NCBI GenBank assembly: GCA_009676745.1
Contig: CP046062.1
Coordinates: forward strand, 212,501 to 276,500
Length of the DNA: 64,000 nucleotides
Reading direction: 5' to 3'
Source of the DNA: Leuconostoc mesenteroides subsp. mesenteroides
GTDB lineage: Bacteria > Bacillota > Bacilli > Lactobacillales > Lactobacillaceae
Made by a program: the position numbers and the translations under genes. Within the stretch, counting starts at the first letter, position 1. Each line of letters opens with the position of its first letter. Below the pieces are notes generated by a model. The model made no database searches. It was not told the DNA's origin and was given only the letters and a program-made list of their open reading frames with translations. This document shows positions 19,909-29,055 of the stretch, in pieces.

Positions 19909-20181
19909 TCACCCACGAATAGCAAAGTCATTTGTCTCAAATAATGGGATATTTGTCGTGATAACCTTATCAACATGACTATAAAAACCAGGGCCTTTCT
20001 CAAGTACTGACAAAAAATCTGTTAAATCACTTGGTAATCCTTGAGCTTGTATTTTAACAGAACCGTCTTTTTGGTTACTTACCCAGCCAACAATATTGTG
20101 CTGCTGTGCTGTTCGCTGTGCAAACCATCGAAACCCAACACCTTGTACTAAACCAAAAACATCAATTTCAATTGCTTTCAT
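19909..20181 (-). CDS. acylphosphatase
   Basis: A 90-residue enzyme hydrolysing acyl-phosphates. The start is set at the ATG at 20179-20181 (KAIEIDVFGLVQGVGFRWF) with AGGAAAAA upstream; the longer frame has no family support. Signature GLVQGVGFRWFAQRTAQ carries the catalytic Arg, and WVSNQKDGSVKIQAQG carries the catalytic Asn. The start overlaps the end of the histidine kinase gene by 14 bases, so translation is coupled. Confidence 0.92.
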   Translation of the reverse strand: MKAIEIDVFGLVQGVGFRWFAQRTAQQHNIVGWVSNQKDGSVKIQAQGLPSDLTDFLSVLEKGPGFYSHVDKVITTNIPLFETNDFAIRG

Positions 20182-21268
20182 TTTTTTCCTCAACATACAA
20201 AGGTAAATAGACTGTGAAAATTGACCCTGATCCTTCTGCACTTTCTAATGCAATTGTACCACCATAAGCCTCTACCAAACGTTGCGCAATGCTTAGTCCC
20301 AGACCAGTTCCCCCCTTGGCTCGTGACCTCGCCTTATCAACACGATAAAAGCGGTCGAAGACACGTTTTGCATCTTCCGGTTTTAATCCTTCACCAAAGT
20401 CTTGTACGCCGATTTCAACGCGATTTGCCGTTTGTGACAAAGCAAAATGTATTTCATGACGATCTAGAGAATACTTTACAGCATTATCGGCTAAAATGAT
20501 TAGAATTTGCTCCATATGATCTTGACGAATCTTAACTTTTGCTTTGGTTGATAAATCATCATCCAAGGTAAAAGAAAAGTCAGGATGTATCATTTTAAAA
20601 TTATCATAAACACGATGCATTGTACCGCCAACGTCAGTAATTTCTTTCACGTTATCAACTGGAATTTGCTCTGCACGTGTTAAATTGAGCATTTCGTTAA
20701 TTAGTGTTTCCATTCGATGCACTTCTGCCAGCGAGGATTTGATTGAATCTTCCAAAACTTCTGGATCATCTTTACCCCAACGATTCAAAAGTTCCATGTG
20801 ACCTTTCACGATTGTTACCGGCGTTCGGAGTTCATGGGAAACATCTGAAACAAATTGCTGCTGTGCACCGATTAATGCTTGTAAACGATCAATTGTGCGA
20901 TTTAGAATACGAGTTAAATCAGAGAATTCATCATTTGCACCAATTTCACTGGCACGTACTTCCGTCATCGGATCATCTTCAAACGCTTCAATGGTAGCTT
21001 CAATTAACCGAACCGGCCGCAAAATGACTTTAGTTAAGATTAGTGCAAATATAAATATTGCCAAGCCACCAAAAGCAATAGTAAGCCACAACCAAAAAAT
21101 AACTTCATTTGGTAACACACCGTAGTGATTCTTTATCAATCCAGAAAGTAATAAGGCAAATACGATAAATATAACAAAAAAGCCGGACGCCATTCCAAGT
21201 GCTAACTGCCAGCGCAGTGAGAATCGGCGTACAGCTTTTTTAGTTGTTTCTTTTTCATTATTATCCAT
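20168..21268 (-). CDS. sensor histidine kinase, ArlS-like
   Basis: A 366-residue two-component sensor. Two membrane helices (about 24-46 and 54-80) flank a very short extracellular loop, so it probably senses the membrane or an intramembrane cue. HAMP follows (about 80-135), then the H-box SHELRTP with phospho-acceptor His145, the N-box (IILADNAVKYS), and G-boxes (DFGEGL, GGTGLGLSIAQRLVEAYGG). It follows its response regulator by 12 bases. The closest named pair I can recall is ArlRS of staphylococci; the exact regulon is unknown. Confidence 0.9.
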   Translation of the reverse strand: MDNNEKETTKKAVRRFSLRWQLALGMASGFFVIFIVFALLLSGLIKNHYGVLPNEVIFWLWLTIAFGGLAIFIFALILTKVILRPVRLIEATIEAFEDDPMTEVRASEIGANDEFSDLTRILNRTIDRLQALIGAQQQFVSDVSHELRTPVTIVKGHMELLNRWGKDDPEVLEDSIKSSLAEVHRMETLINEMLNLTRAEQIPVDNVKEITDVGGTMHRVYDNFKMIHPDFSFTLDDDLSTKAKVKIRQDHMEQILIILADNAVKYSLDRHEIHFALSQTANRVEIGVQDFGEGLKPEDAKRVFDRFYRVDKARSRAKGGTGLGLSIAQRLVEAYGGTIALESAEGSGSIFTVYLPLYVEEKNESN

Positions 21269-21280
21269 AATTAATTAAAA

Positions 21281-21970
21281 TTAGCTGCGCATCACGTAGC
21301 CAGTGCCACGTACTGTTTGGATATATGACGCTTTACTTTCAGGATCATCAATCTTATTACGCAAATAACGAATATACACATCAACAACATTCGTTTCTAC
21401 TTCAGAATCAAAACCCCAAACTTCTTTTAATAGTTGCTCACGAGATTGAACCACATTAATATTTTCTACCAATGTTAATAACAAGTCGTACTCACGCTTT
21501 GTCAAATTAATAATTTGATCATCACGACGTGCAATACGATTTTCCTTTTCAATACGAAGGTCTTTGAAGTTAATAATTGAACGATGCTTGTCATTTGTTT
21601 CAGTTTCAATTGCAATACGGCGCAAAAGTGAACGAATACGAGCTAACAATTCTTCAATCGCAAATGGCTTTACCAAATAATCATCAGCACCATAATCCAA
21701 TCCAGAAACACGATCAATCACTGAATCACGGGCAGTCATCATGATGATTGGTGTTTTTTTAACTTCACGCAATCGGCGCGCAACTTCTAAACCGTTTAGT
21801 TCAGGCAACATCAAATCAAGCAAAATAACATCATAATCATTTTCTAATGCCAAGTCTAGTCCAGAACGACCATCATTCACCGTTTCGGCTTCATATCCTT
21901 CATGTTTAAGTTCAAGACCAACAAACTTTGCCAAGTTTTCTTCATCTTCAACAATCAATACTTTACTCAT
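21281..21970 (-). CDS. OmpR-family response regulator, ArlR-like
   Basis: A 229-residue regulator. The receiver domain has the acidic pair EDE (residues 8-10), phospho-acceptor Asp52 in LLDLMLP, Thr in MMTARD and Lys in DYLVKPF. The C-terminal winged-helix domain ends with the trans_reg_C hallmark VDVYIRYLRNKID and TVRGTGYVM. It is the first gene of the unit regulator - kinase - acylphosphatase. Confidence 0.94.
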   Translation of the reverse strand: MSKVLIVEDEENLAKFVGLELKHEGYEAETVNDGRSGLDLALENDYDVILLDLMLPELNGLEVARRLREVKKTPIIMMTARDSVIDRVSGLDYGADDYLVKPFAIEELLARIRSLLRRIAIETETNDKHRSIINFKDLRIEKENRIARRDDQIINLTKREYDLLLTLVENINVVQSREQLLKEVWGFDSEVETNVVDVYIRYLRNKIDDPESKASYIQTVRGTGYVMRS

Positions 21971-22066
21971 TTTTTGTCCTCAGTGTTTTAAATCGGCAGA
22001 AGCCGAGTCTATTTATATTACTTCCCTTTATTTTAGAGCATTTGTTTAACTCTTGCAAGTGTTTTC

Positions 22067-22612
22067 TCATTCTTTGAAAAAATCGTCTAATTTTGATAAA
22101 CGAGGGTCAATTTTCGGCTCGTCTTCTATCATTTTCTCATTTTCATAAGCTTCTTGACTGATAACATGCCAATCTTTTCCAGAGGGTAACCGATCGTCGG
22201 TTTCTTCCTCAGGCGTTAAAATTTGTAAAGGCAAAGTTGCTATAATATTATCCAAAATAGCATCGTCCACATTTAAAGAATCATTTTCTAATACAAAAAC
22301 TGCCTCAGTTTCTTCGAAATCCTTGAGACGATTCTCATCCTCAATATATAATTCAGAAAATGCTAAATGAATTGGCACAACCACAGGGTCTAATGATCGT
22401 GAAGATGGTACTGTGATATTCCCTAGAACATTAACGTCTAGCGTGATATCATCATTATCTAAGTAGCTAATGCTTCCGGTAACTTCAAGTGGTGATAACT
22501 CTAAGACTACTTCTGAGAAGCGACTTTTAGCTTGTTCCTCTAAATTTAAAGTTTCTTTGATAACTAACGGATTTTGACGATACTTTAATAATTGATTTTT
22601 TGCATATTTCAT
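22067..22612 (-). CDS. YceD family protein (DUF177)
   Basis: A 181-residue cytosolic protein of the DUF177/YceD family, connected in other bacteria and plants with 23S rRNA accumulation. Recognised by its length, LKYRQNPLVIKETLNL, the strand SYLDNDDITLDVNVLGNITVPSSRSL, and the acidic C-terminal half with DPRLSKLDDFF. It is one base from tmcAL, as in other Firmicutes. rpmF, which usually follows, is not here; the next gene is the response regulator. Confidence 0.85.
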   Translation of the reverse strand: MKYAKNQLLKYRQNPLVIKETLNLEEQAKSRFSEVVLELSPLEVTGSISYLDNDDITLDVNVLGNITVPSSRSLDPVVVPIHLAFSELYIEDENRLKDFEETEAVFVLENDSLNVDDAILDNIIATLPLQILTPEEETDDRLPSGKDWHVISQEAYENEKMIEDEPKIDPRLSKLDDFFKE

Positions 22613-22613
22613 A

Positions 22614-23786
22614 CTATTTCTCCCAATATAATGGCATTCGTGTCACATCTTGTGTTGCCGCATTTTCATTTGCCAGCAATTGCCACACTTTACCAGCTTT
22701 ATAATCTAAGCGCAGATTGCTTTTAGTCAAACTTGAATCAACTTTACTGATAAGGGGCAGGGTCACTTGTTTTTTAATTTCATTTAGGTATTGCTGCCCA
22801 GCTGAAGTAAATCCTAGAATACGCAAGTATGGATTCTGCATAGCTGTCTGCATCTGGTCTACCTTAATATTCATCAAAGTATACAATAACGTGCGCTGTA
22901 TTCGTGTGAACGTATACCGCTTAGATTTGGTTGATTTAATAAAACTTTGATAACTTTGTGGACCAGAATCATTTAGAGCTGTTTTAGCAAAACGGTGCTC
23001 TAATCCCTCGGCCATTTGATAAATTTGGCCTAGTTGACCAACTGTATCTGTTGTTAGCCGATACTTCAACATTGACCAGAATTTACTTTCGAAATCCATT
23101 GTATTGGCAGCGCTAGCTAGCGCTACTTTGGTCGCCTTAGGAATAACATTTTGGATCTTTTCAGTTTTCCCTTTACGTAAAGCTAAACGAATAGATGACG
23201 CTGAGGCAATCGATTGTTCATCCGTAAAGTTGGTGTCATGATAATTTGCTTCAGCGCGTTGAATAGGTATAATGCCAATGTTAGCCTGTTGATTTAGAAT
23301 AGCACTAGCGTAACCAAGCGCCAGAATATCATTAGGCTCTTCCAGTTTAAAGCTAGTTTCCGCCTCTAATTGTTTAGCATAGGCACTGGCAAAGGTTTGC
23401 GTATGATTCTTAAATTCTTGTCCTTCTGCGATAGTTGGTGCTTGTTTCGCTAAAGATAGGAAATCAACCTCTGGATGCTCACTACCAAATACAATATTAT
23501 CAACACCAAGAGCGGATAATAATTGAATCGCCCCGTCAGCAAAAATATGACTTGGTTGTACTGCAAAAAAAGTAGGTAGTTCAATGACTAAATCCACACC
23601 ATTTTCCAGAGCCATTTGCGTCCTTTGCCATTTATCAAATAAGGCTGGTTCACCACGTTGCACAAAGTTACCAGACATAACGGCTACAACCACATCCGCA
23701 CCTGTTAATTTTTTGGCCTGTTGAATATGATAAATATGCCCATTATGAAATGGATTATATTCCGTTATTATTCCGACTGCTTGCAT
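22614..23786 (-). CDS. tmcAL: tRNA(Met) cytidine acetate ligase TmcAL (YlbM family nucleotidyltransferase)
   Basis: A 390-residue enzyme. The N-terminal nucleotidyltransferase signature GIITEYNPFHNGHIYHIQQA contains the HxGH motif; MSGNFVQRGEPALFDKWQR and VDLVIELPTFFAVQPSHIFA complete the active site. The family acetylates the wobble cytidine of elongator tRNA-Met using acetate and ATP. The stop of the methyltransferase gene upstream overlaps the ATG by one base (23786), so the two are coupled. It is followed by yceD. Confidence 0.92.
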   Translation of the reverse strand: MQAVGIITEYNPFHNGHIYHIQQAKKLTGADVVVAVMSGNFVQRGEPALFDKWQRTQMALENGVDLVIELPTFFAVQPSHIFADGAIQLLSALGVDNIVFGSEHPEVDFLSLAKQAPTIAEGQEFKNHTQTFASAYAKQLEAETSFKLEEPNDILALGYASAILNQQANIGIIPIQRAEANYHDTNFTDEQSIASASSIRLALRKGKTEKIQNVIPKATKVALASAANTMDFESKFWSMLKYRLTTDTVGQLGQIYQMAEGLEHRFAKTALNDSGPQSYQSFIKSTKSKRYTFTRIQRTLLYTLMNIKVDQMQTAMQNPYLRILGFTSAGQQYLNEIKKQVTLPLISKVDSSLTKSNLRLDYKAGKVWQLLANENAATQDVTRMPLYWEK

Positions 23787-24538
23787 TATTTCACCGCCCT
23801 AAAAAACCAACGTTCTGTTTTTTCATCAATATCATTTTGTCCAAAGTTCGAAAAAACTTCAATATCATGAAAACCAGCACTTCTTAAAGTTTCTTGATAT
23901 GTCTTTAAATCATAGGTTTGCTCATGATGAATTTCGCGCATGATCTTAAAAGCGTCAATTGCCTCATCATACACAAAAAACTTTAAGTCATGGTCAACAC
24001 TATTCTCTTGCTCACCAGGATAGCTAGTCCACATAAAAATATTTTCATCATCGTCATCATTATTATAGTAATAATTATCGTAAAGCACGTTAACCTGGTA
24101 AGGTGTGATCACATCAAATAAAAATTGTCCGCCAAGTGCTAAATGATCATACACTTGTTGAATAGCTAATCTAAAATCAGATAAATTTGGTAAATAATTT
24201 AAAGCATCTGCGAAACTAACGATGATGGGGTATTCTTTTTTCCAATCTGAAAAGTCACGCATATCAGCTTGTAACAAAGCTAAGTCGACGTTTGCATTAT
24301 TGGCATGCCTTTGTGCCAGTGATAACATTTCTGGTGACAAATCTAGTACATCAACAGTGTAATCAAGCTGTGCTAATAAAACTGCTAATCGTCCAGCTCC
24401 TCCACCTAAATCCATAATGTCTGTCGGCTTACTATTTTTTCTCACAAAATTAACCCACTCTTGATATAATTCTGAATCAAATAGTTGGTCATATTTTGCC
24501 GCAAATGTAGAGTAATTGTTATTTATTTCATTATTCAT
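23786..24538 (-). CDS. class I SAM-dependent methyltransferase (YqeM-like)
   Basis: A 250-residue cytosolic methyltransferase. The SAM-binding motif IMDLGGGAGRLAVLLAQ (about 40-56) is followed by VDVLDLSPEMLSLAQ and LLQADMRDF. The substrate is unknown. Its position directly after rsfS in the yqeG-yqeH-yhbY-nadD-yqeK-rsfS cluster matches YqeM of Bacillus. A terminator hairpin separates it from rsfS. Confidence 0.85.
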   Translation of the reverse strand: MNNEINNNYSTFAAKYDQLFDSELYQEWVNFVRKNSKPTDIMDLGGGAGRLAVLLAQLDYTVDVLDLSPEMLSLAQRHANNANVDLALLQADMRDFSDWKKEYPIIVSFADALNYLPNLSDFRLAIQQVYDHLALGGQFLFDVITPYQVNVLYDNYYYNNDDDDENIFMWTSYPGEQENSVDHDLKFFVYDEAIDAFKIMREIHHEQTYDLKTYQETLRSAGFHDIEVFSNFGQNDIDEKTERWFFRAVK

Positions 24539-24593
24539 AATTTTAATTTTAACATGGTGACGGTCTTAACGGTTATATTATTGTTCTTACAAA

Positions 24594-24618
24594 CTAAAAA
24601 ACCGAGACAGTAGTCTCG
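24594..24618 (-). terminator. terminator between rsfS and the methyltransferase
   Basis: Minus strand hairpin CGAGAC-loop-GTCTCG followed by GTTTTTTAG. It suggests partial or full transcript end after rsfS. Confidence 0.8.
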
Positions 24619-24625
24619 ATTCCGC

Positions 24626-25000
24626 TTAATTCTCTGTTAATAAATTATCAAGATTAACATAAGGAGCATCATTCCACAAACGTTCTAGGTTGTAAAAATC
24701 ACGGCCTTCTGTTGAGAATATGTGGACGATAACATCCCCTAAATCCATAAGGACCCATTCACCTGCTTGAAATCCTTCCATAAAGCGAACCGATCCACCC
24801 GCTTCTTGTATTTTATCTTTAACTTCCGTAGCAATAGCTTGTACCTGTCGTGTAGACGTAGCGTCTGCAATAACGAAATAATCGGCCATCAAGCTCACTT
24901 CGCGCATATCAAGTGCAACAATATTATTTGCTTTCTTGTTATCAACTGCCTGCACGGCAGTATTTAAAGTATCTTGTACATTTAATGCTGTTATTGTCAT
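24626..25000 (-). CDS. rsfS: ribosome silencing factor RsfS
   Basis: A 124-residue protein (Iojap/RsfS family) that binds L14 and blocks subunit joining under starvation. Family motifs: NIVALDMREVSLMADYFVIADATSTRQVQAIA, GEWVLMDLGDVIVHIFS and the C-terminal FYNLERLW. It is four bases from yqeK in the conserved cluster. Confidence 0.95.
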   Translation of the reverse strand: MTITALNVQDTLNTAVQAVDNKKANNIVALDMREVSLMADYFVIADATSTRQVQAIATEVKDKIQEAGGSVRFMEGFQAGEWVLMDLGDVIVHIFSTEGRDFYNLERLWNDAPYVNLDNLLTEN

Positions 25001-25003
25001 ATT

Positions 25004-25588
25004 TTATTTTTCTTTCTTAATCCAATAATTATATGTTTCAAGTGATTTAGGATAAATTGGTGTTTCTTTATGAATTAAACGTGCTAAGGTATGAACAATT
25101 TGATATTTAATACCTTGCGCTAAACTTTGGTCAGTAATCGTACGAGCTTCTTCGACTCCTGGAAAATCACGACCTAGTTCTAAATAATCTGCCATAAATA
25201 TAACTTGTGACAATTTATCCATACTAGCACCGGCGCCTGTTGTATGCTGACGAACAGCATTTAGTATATCTGTATCAACAATTCCTAGCTCGTTACGAAT
25301 CATCTCCGCGCCAACAATACCATGCCAAACATAATTTCCCCAATGAATCAAATCTGGATCCATATGTTTAGCCTGAATAACTTTTATAAAATCATTATCT
25401 GATCGCTCTTTGGCATAATCATGTACCAAAGCAGCAACTTCTGCTTTGTTAACATCAACATCATTGGCTTTAGCCAACTTCACTGCATAGTCACGCACAC
25501 GCAAAACATGCTGGTAACGGTAATCAGATAATTTTTCGGAAATTTTTGCTTCCAAATCAGTAATTGTACCATCAAAATACTTAGTCAT
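25004..25588 (-). CDS. yqeK: HD-domain hydrolase YqeK (Ap4A hydrolase type)
   Basis: A 194-residue HD-superfamily hydrolase; characterised YqeK enzymes split diadenosine tetraphosphate to ADP. The start is placed at the ATG at 25586-25588 (TKYFDGTITDLEAKI), overlapping nadD by eight bases. Metal-binding residues are in YQHVLRVRDYAVKLA, ALVHDYAKERSD and HGIVGAEMI; a terminal AVRQHTTGAG segment is present. Confidence 0.9.
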   Translation of the reverse strand: MTKYFDGTITDLEAKISEKLSDYRYQHVLRVRDYAVKLAKANDVDVNKAEVAALVHDYAKERSDNDFIKVIQAKHMDPDLIHWGNYVWHGIVGAEMIRNELGIVDTDILNAVRQHTTGAGASMDKLSQVIFMADYLELGRDFPGVEEARTITDQSLAQGIKYQIVHTLARLIHKETPIYPKSLETYNYWIKKEK

Positions 25589-26219
25589 ATAAGCCTCTGT
25601 ACAAATCATACTCTCGAATAAACAGTGCTTCTCGTTCTGGCACCAAGTAATTAATACTTTGATTCATACGAATTCTTGTCCGTACCTCTGAAGCGCTGAC
25701 GCTAATGTTTGGCACATCAAACCATAACACGGGATAATCGGACGTTGTCTCTTGTCCAGAATGGACACCAGCAGCAAACGTAACAATTTGACTTAACTCG
25801 TCAATGTGATCCCAAGTGGGTAACTTTCTAACTGTATTTGCACCCATAATAAAATAATATTCGTTTTCTGGATGCTTATCTACAAGTTCTCTCATTGATT
25901 GGTAAGTATGAGATTCGCCGCCATTACGGATTTCCAATAACTCAAGTTCAAAAAAAGGATTATCCAAAATCGCCATATGAACCAATTGCATGCGATAAGA
26001 CGGTTCAATTGCGCTAGCATGAGTAGCATCAACAGGTTGCGCATTAGGCATCCAATAAACTTTTTCAAGTCCAAGTTGTTTCCCAACACATTCTGCTAAA
26101 ACCAACTGCCCAATGTGCGGTGGATTAAAGGTACCACCAAAAATTCCAATACGATGTTTGGTCTCACTTGGTTCCAGTTCTAGCTGATGTTGTAGTGCAG
26201 TTGTTGATGTTCCAATCAT
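25581..26219 (-). CDS. nadD: nicotinate-nucleotide adenylyltransferase
   Basis: A 212-residue enzyme of NAD synthesis, joining nicotinate mononucleotide and ATP. The nucleotidyltransferase motif GGTFNPPHIGQL is at residues 28-39 and the second motif ISVSASEVRTRIRMNQSINYLVPE is near the C-terminus. MGANTVRKLPTWDHIDEL is also typical. An N-terminal extension of about 20 residues precedes the domain, so a later start is possible, but no better ATG exists. It overlaps yqeK. Confidence 0.94.
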   Translation of the reverse strand: MIGTSTTALQHQLELEPSETKHRIGIFGGTFNPPHIGQLVLAECVGKQLGLEKVYWMPNAQPVDATHASAIEPSYRMQLVHMAILDNPFFELELLEIRNGGESHTYQSMRELVDKHPENEYYFIMGANTVRKLPTWDHIDELSQIVTFAAGVHSGQETTSDYPVLWFDVPNISVSASEVRTRIRMNQSINYLVPEREALFIREYDLYRGLYD

Positions 26220-26229
26220 AGCTATCTCC

Positions 26230-26541
26230 TCAGATTTTTGCTAGATTTAATGAAATCTTCTTATATTTGTCTTCTTTTGCTGGTAAATACAAGACAACCG
26301 TACGACCGATTGTCTGTGCAACCGTGATATCTGAATGTGCTTCAATAAAATCAGCAACTTCTTTTGCTGTTTCATCAGCACTTTGCTGCAAACTAATTTT
26401 GACCAATTCTCTTTTGGCCAAGGCCAAAACAATTTCATCAACCCAATTCTGAGTCAAACCATTTTTTCCGACTGAAAAAATTGGTGATAATGTGTTTGCT
26501 TGTGAACGTAAATAACGTTTTTGTTTTCCTGTTAATTGCAT
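26230..26541 (-). CDS. yhbY: ribosome assembly RNA-binding protein YhbY
   Basis: A 103-residue CRM-domain protein associated with pre-50S ribosomes. The start is the ATG at 26539-26541 (MQLTGKQKRYLRSQANTL), whose A is shared with the yqeH stop codon (TAATG), showing translational coupling. The GKNGLTQNWVDEI motif corresponds to the CRM GxxG loop. It is followed by nadD in the conserved cluster. Confidence 0.92.
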   Translation of the reverse strand: MQLTGKQKRYLRSQANTLSPIFSVGKNGLTQNWVDEIVLALAKRELVKISLQQSADETAKEVADFIEAHSDITVAQTIGRTVVLYLPAKEDKYKKISLNLAKI

Positions 26542-27680
26542 TAAATCATTGCCTTTCGAATGAGGACACTGACGTCCTTTGGTGCCCAACCGGCTACTTT
26601 TATGCCAGCCGGTACGCTAATCCAACCTAAACCTGAAAAAACAATGTCACTGTCTTCAGTAATACTGAACTCATGTCTGATTAGATTTTGATGCTGGATT
26701 GGTGCTGGTGCTAGTAGTTCACCTGCATGTTGTTCATAAAAATCATCCGCACCAATAAGCTTCGTGCGGTGTAAATTCAAGTTATTTTCAAAATAAGCCG
26801 TTATGGCACTACGCGCACCACTGATAAAATCAAATCGCGCCAGACCGCCGATAAAAATTGTTTGTTCTGGGTTTAATTGATACGTTCGTGGTTTAATTTC
26901 ATTTTTGGGTAGTGCAAACTTTAAGTCTTTATCGGTTAGCACATGAGCCATCTGATCACGCTTAATAATTCCTGGCGTGTCGATTAGTTGCTGACCATCT
27001 TCCAATGGAATTTCAATTCGATCAAGTGTGGTTCCTGGAAATCTCGATGTCGTAATCAAATTTTGAATACCCGTACGAGACTTGATAATTTGATTGATTA
27101 ACGTTGATTTACCCACGTTGGTAACCCCAACGACAAAGACATCACGTCCATCACGCAAATTATCGATGGTATCTAATAGCTCATCTAAATTTTTAGGACG
27201 GGTTGCGGACGTTAAAAAGACATCCACGGGTTGAATACCTTGTGTTTTCAATTCAGCGCGCAACCAGTTCTTCAGGCGATTCTTGTTTAATAGCTTAGGC
27301 AATAAGTCAACCTTATTAGCTACTACTAGAATTGGATTATCTTTTCCTACGAAGCGAGGTAATCCAGAAATTGCAGAACCAGTTACATCAAACACATCAA
27401 TAACATAAACAATCAATGCCTTGGTATCTGATATTTGATGAAGCAGGTTGGCAAAGTCATCATCCGTAAGTTCTACCGGCTGAATTTCGTTGTAGTGACG
27501 TAGACGAAAACAACGTTGACAAAATAATTTTTCACTGCTAATGGATTTTTTGAGGGCGCTCATTGGCAAATAACCTATTTTGTCTTTATCTTCAACTTGC
27601 ATCAAAGCACCACAGCCAATGCAGCGTAATCCTTCATTTAATTGTTCTTGAACATATTCATCAGTAATTTCAGTTGTCAC
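26541..27680 (-). CDS. yqeH: ribosome biogenesis GTPase YqeH
   Basis: A 379-residue circularly permuted GTPase needed for 30S assembly. An N-terminal treble-clef zinc finger (CIGCGA about 20-25 and CQRCFRLRHYN about 53-63) precedes the permuted G motifs: G4 VANKVDLLP, G5-like TSATRPKNL, G1 VGVTNVGKSTLINQI, G2 region FPGTTLDR and G3 DTPGI. The C-terminal RNA-binding region follows. It overlaps the end of yqeG by 11 bases and couples to yhbY. Confidence 0.95.
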   Translation of the reverse strand: MTTEITDEYVQEQLNEGLRCIGCGALMQVEDKDKIGYLPMSALKKSISSEKLFCQRCFRLRHYNEIQPVELTDDDFANLLHQISDTKALIVYVIDVFDVTGSAISGLPRFVGKDNPILVVANKVDLLPKLLNKNRLKNWLRAELKTQGIQPVDVFLTSATRPKNLDELLDTIDNLRDGRDVFVVGVTNVGKSTLINQIIKSRTGIQNLITTSRFPGTTLDRIEIPLEDGQQLIDTPGIIKRDQMAHVLTDKDLKFALPKNEIKPRTYQLNPEQTIFIGGLARFDFISGARSAITAYFENNLNLHRTKLIGADDFYEQHAGELLAPAPIQHQNLIRHEFSITEDSDIVFSGLGWISVPAGIKVAGWAPKDVSVLIRKAMI

Positions 27681-28206
27681 GTAACGTTTTCTCCCATTTT
27701 AAGTGCGGATGTGCTTGAAACACAATTTTTTTGACATATTTCTCAATGCGACGATTTAACCATGTTTGCCACATATCTGACTCAATTAAGCGTTGTACAA
27801 GTACACTACGTACACCAGCACTATGCGCTGCCCAGACATCAGTTAACAGTTGATCTCCCACCATAATGACTTCTTGTCGTTTCAAATGATGCGTGCGTAA
27901 TACATGCAAGATACCTCGTGGCAGCGGCTTTAACGACCATGAAACAAATTTGACATCAAGCGGTTTAACTGCTTTTTCGACGCGTTTCGTAGTATTATTA
28001 GAAACCACAATTAGTTCAATACCACCATCTCGTAAATCTTGTAACCACTTCTTTAGTTCAGGCGTTCCATCTGGGTTGTTCCACGCTAACAATGTATTGT
28101 CTAAATCCGCGAGTACAGTTTTGATACCACGCGCTTTTAAATCTTCAACAGTCAAATCATAAATTCGTTCAACCATATATGTTGGTGTAAAGTGTTCTAA
28201 GCGCAT
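27670..28206 (-). CDS. yqeG: YqeG family HAD-type phosphatase
   Basis: A 178-residue HAD-superfamily hydrolase. The start is set at the ATG at 28204-28206 (MRLEHFTPTYMVERIYDLT), with GGGATA upstream; a longer frame begins inside the upstream terminator and lacks family support. HAD motif I is VLADLDNTLLAW, motif II VVSNNT, motif III Lys in SLKPLPRG, and motif IV MVGDQLLTDVWAA. It is the first gene of the conserved yqe cluster. Confidence 0.9.
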   Translation of the reverse strand: MRLEHFTPTYMVERIYDLTVEDLKARGIKTVLADLDNTLLAWNNPDGTPELKKWLQDLRDGGIELIVVSNNTTKRVEKAVKPLDVKFVSWSLKPLPRGILHVLRTHHLKRQEVIMVGDQLLTDVWAAHSAGVRSVLVQRLIESDMWQTWLNRRIEKYVKKIVFQAHPHLKWEKTLRDN

Positions 28207-28246
28207 TATATCCCATCGTCCGTTTATTTTATTCTTTTCTATTATA

Positions 28247-28277
28247 ACAAAAAAACACGTATGCCGTGTTACGTGTT
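28247..28277 (-). terminator. terminator of the transglycosylase-like gene
   Basis: Minus strand hairpin AACACGT-loop-ACGTGTT followed by T7. Confidence 0.8.
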
Positions 28278-28280
28278 TGA

Positions 28281-28949
28281 CTAATACCAATTATTAGCTT
28301 GCCAATGCGCAATAGCATTAGCCACAGTCCCATAGCGAGCAGAGATATACTTCTGCATTGCTTCTAGTTGGACTGCGTAATTGCCATGGTAATCTTTTCC
28401 TGGCACATATTGCGCATAATAATTTTCAGATAACTGACCAATGCCGTAGTATGCACCGTTTTGAGCGTTGACATTTCCACCACTTTCATGTTGGATTAAC
28501 CATTGTATGTCTGATGATGCAACCGGCATTTCTGGTGCAGTTGAACTCTGTGTTGACTGATTACTTGCTGTAACAGCCTGCATTGATTGCGTCTCATTTA
28601 CAGTAGCGATTGCCTTTGGCGTGTCGGTTGTCACCACTTCAGAAGATACACCAGTTACTTGCGGCGCATCTACAACTTTTTCTTGTGATTCACTTGATTG
28701 TGAATTCGCTTTAACTTCATTGTTCTCACTTGGAGCTACTACTTTTTTAGGTGTCGCTTTACTCGTAGTAAGTTGAACATCCGTAAATGATGAAATGGCA
28801 GAACTAACTGCCTTGACATTTACGGTTTTATTCATGCTGGCAGCTTCAGCAGGCTGATTTTCTGTTTCAAGTTGTGTTCCCAAAACAACTAAAGACAAAC
28901 CAGTTAATAGGGCACTTATTATCATTATTCTCTTCATCATGTAATCCAT
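28281..28949 (-). CDS. secreted lysozyme-like / transglycosylase-like protein (Apf type)
   Basis: A 222-residue exported protein. A signal peptide (KRIMIISALLTGLSLVVLG, cleavage expected near AEA-AS about residues 35-38) is followed by a Ser/Thr/Ala/Val-rich disordered linker (about 40-145). A compact C-terminal domain (about 148-222) starts IQWLIQHESGGNVNAQNG, with Glu in HESGG the likely catalytic acid, then YGIGQLSENYY and IAHWQANNWY. This domain is shared with aggregation-promoting factors and IsaA-type transglycosylases of lactic acid bacteria. A role in peptidoglycan turnover is inferred from the family. Confidence 0.85.
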   Translation of the reverse strand: MDYMMKRIMIISALLTGLSLVVLGTQLETENQPAEAASMNKTVNVKAVSSAISSFTDVQLTTSKATPKKVVAPSENNEVKANSQSSESQEKVVDAPQVTGVSSEVVTTDTPKAIATVNETQSMQAVTASNQSTQSSTAPEMPVASSDIQWLIQHESGGNVNAQNGAYYGIGQLSENYYAQYVPGKDYHGNYAVQLEAMQKYISARYGTVANAIAHWQANNWY

Positions 28950-29055
28950 TGTGCCGTCAAAATATTACATTAATATTACAAACGATGATAAAAATGTGGT
29001 CTAAAAATACTTAATATACAAAAAAATGATAAACGTTTAACTAAATGTGTGATAT

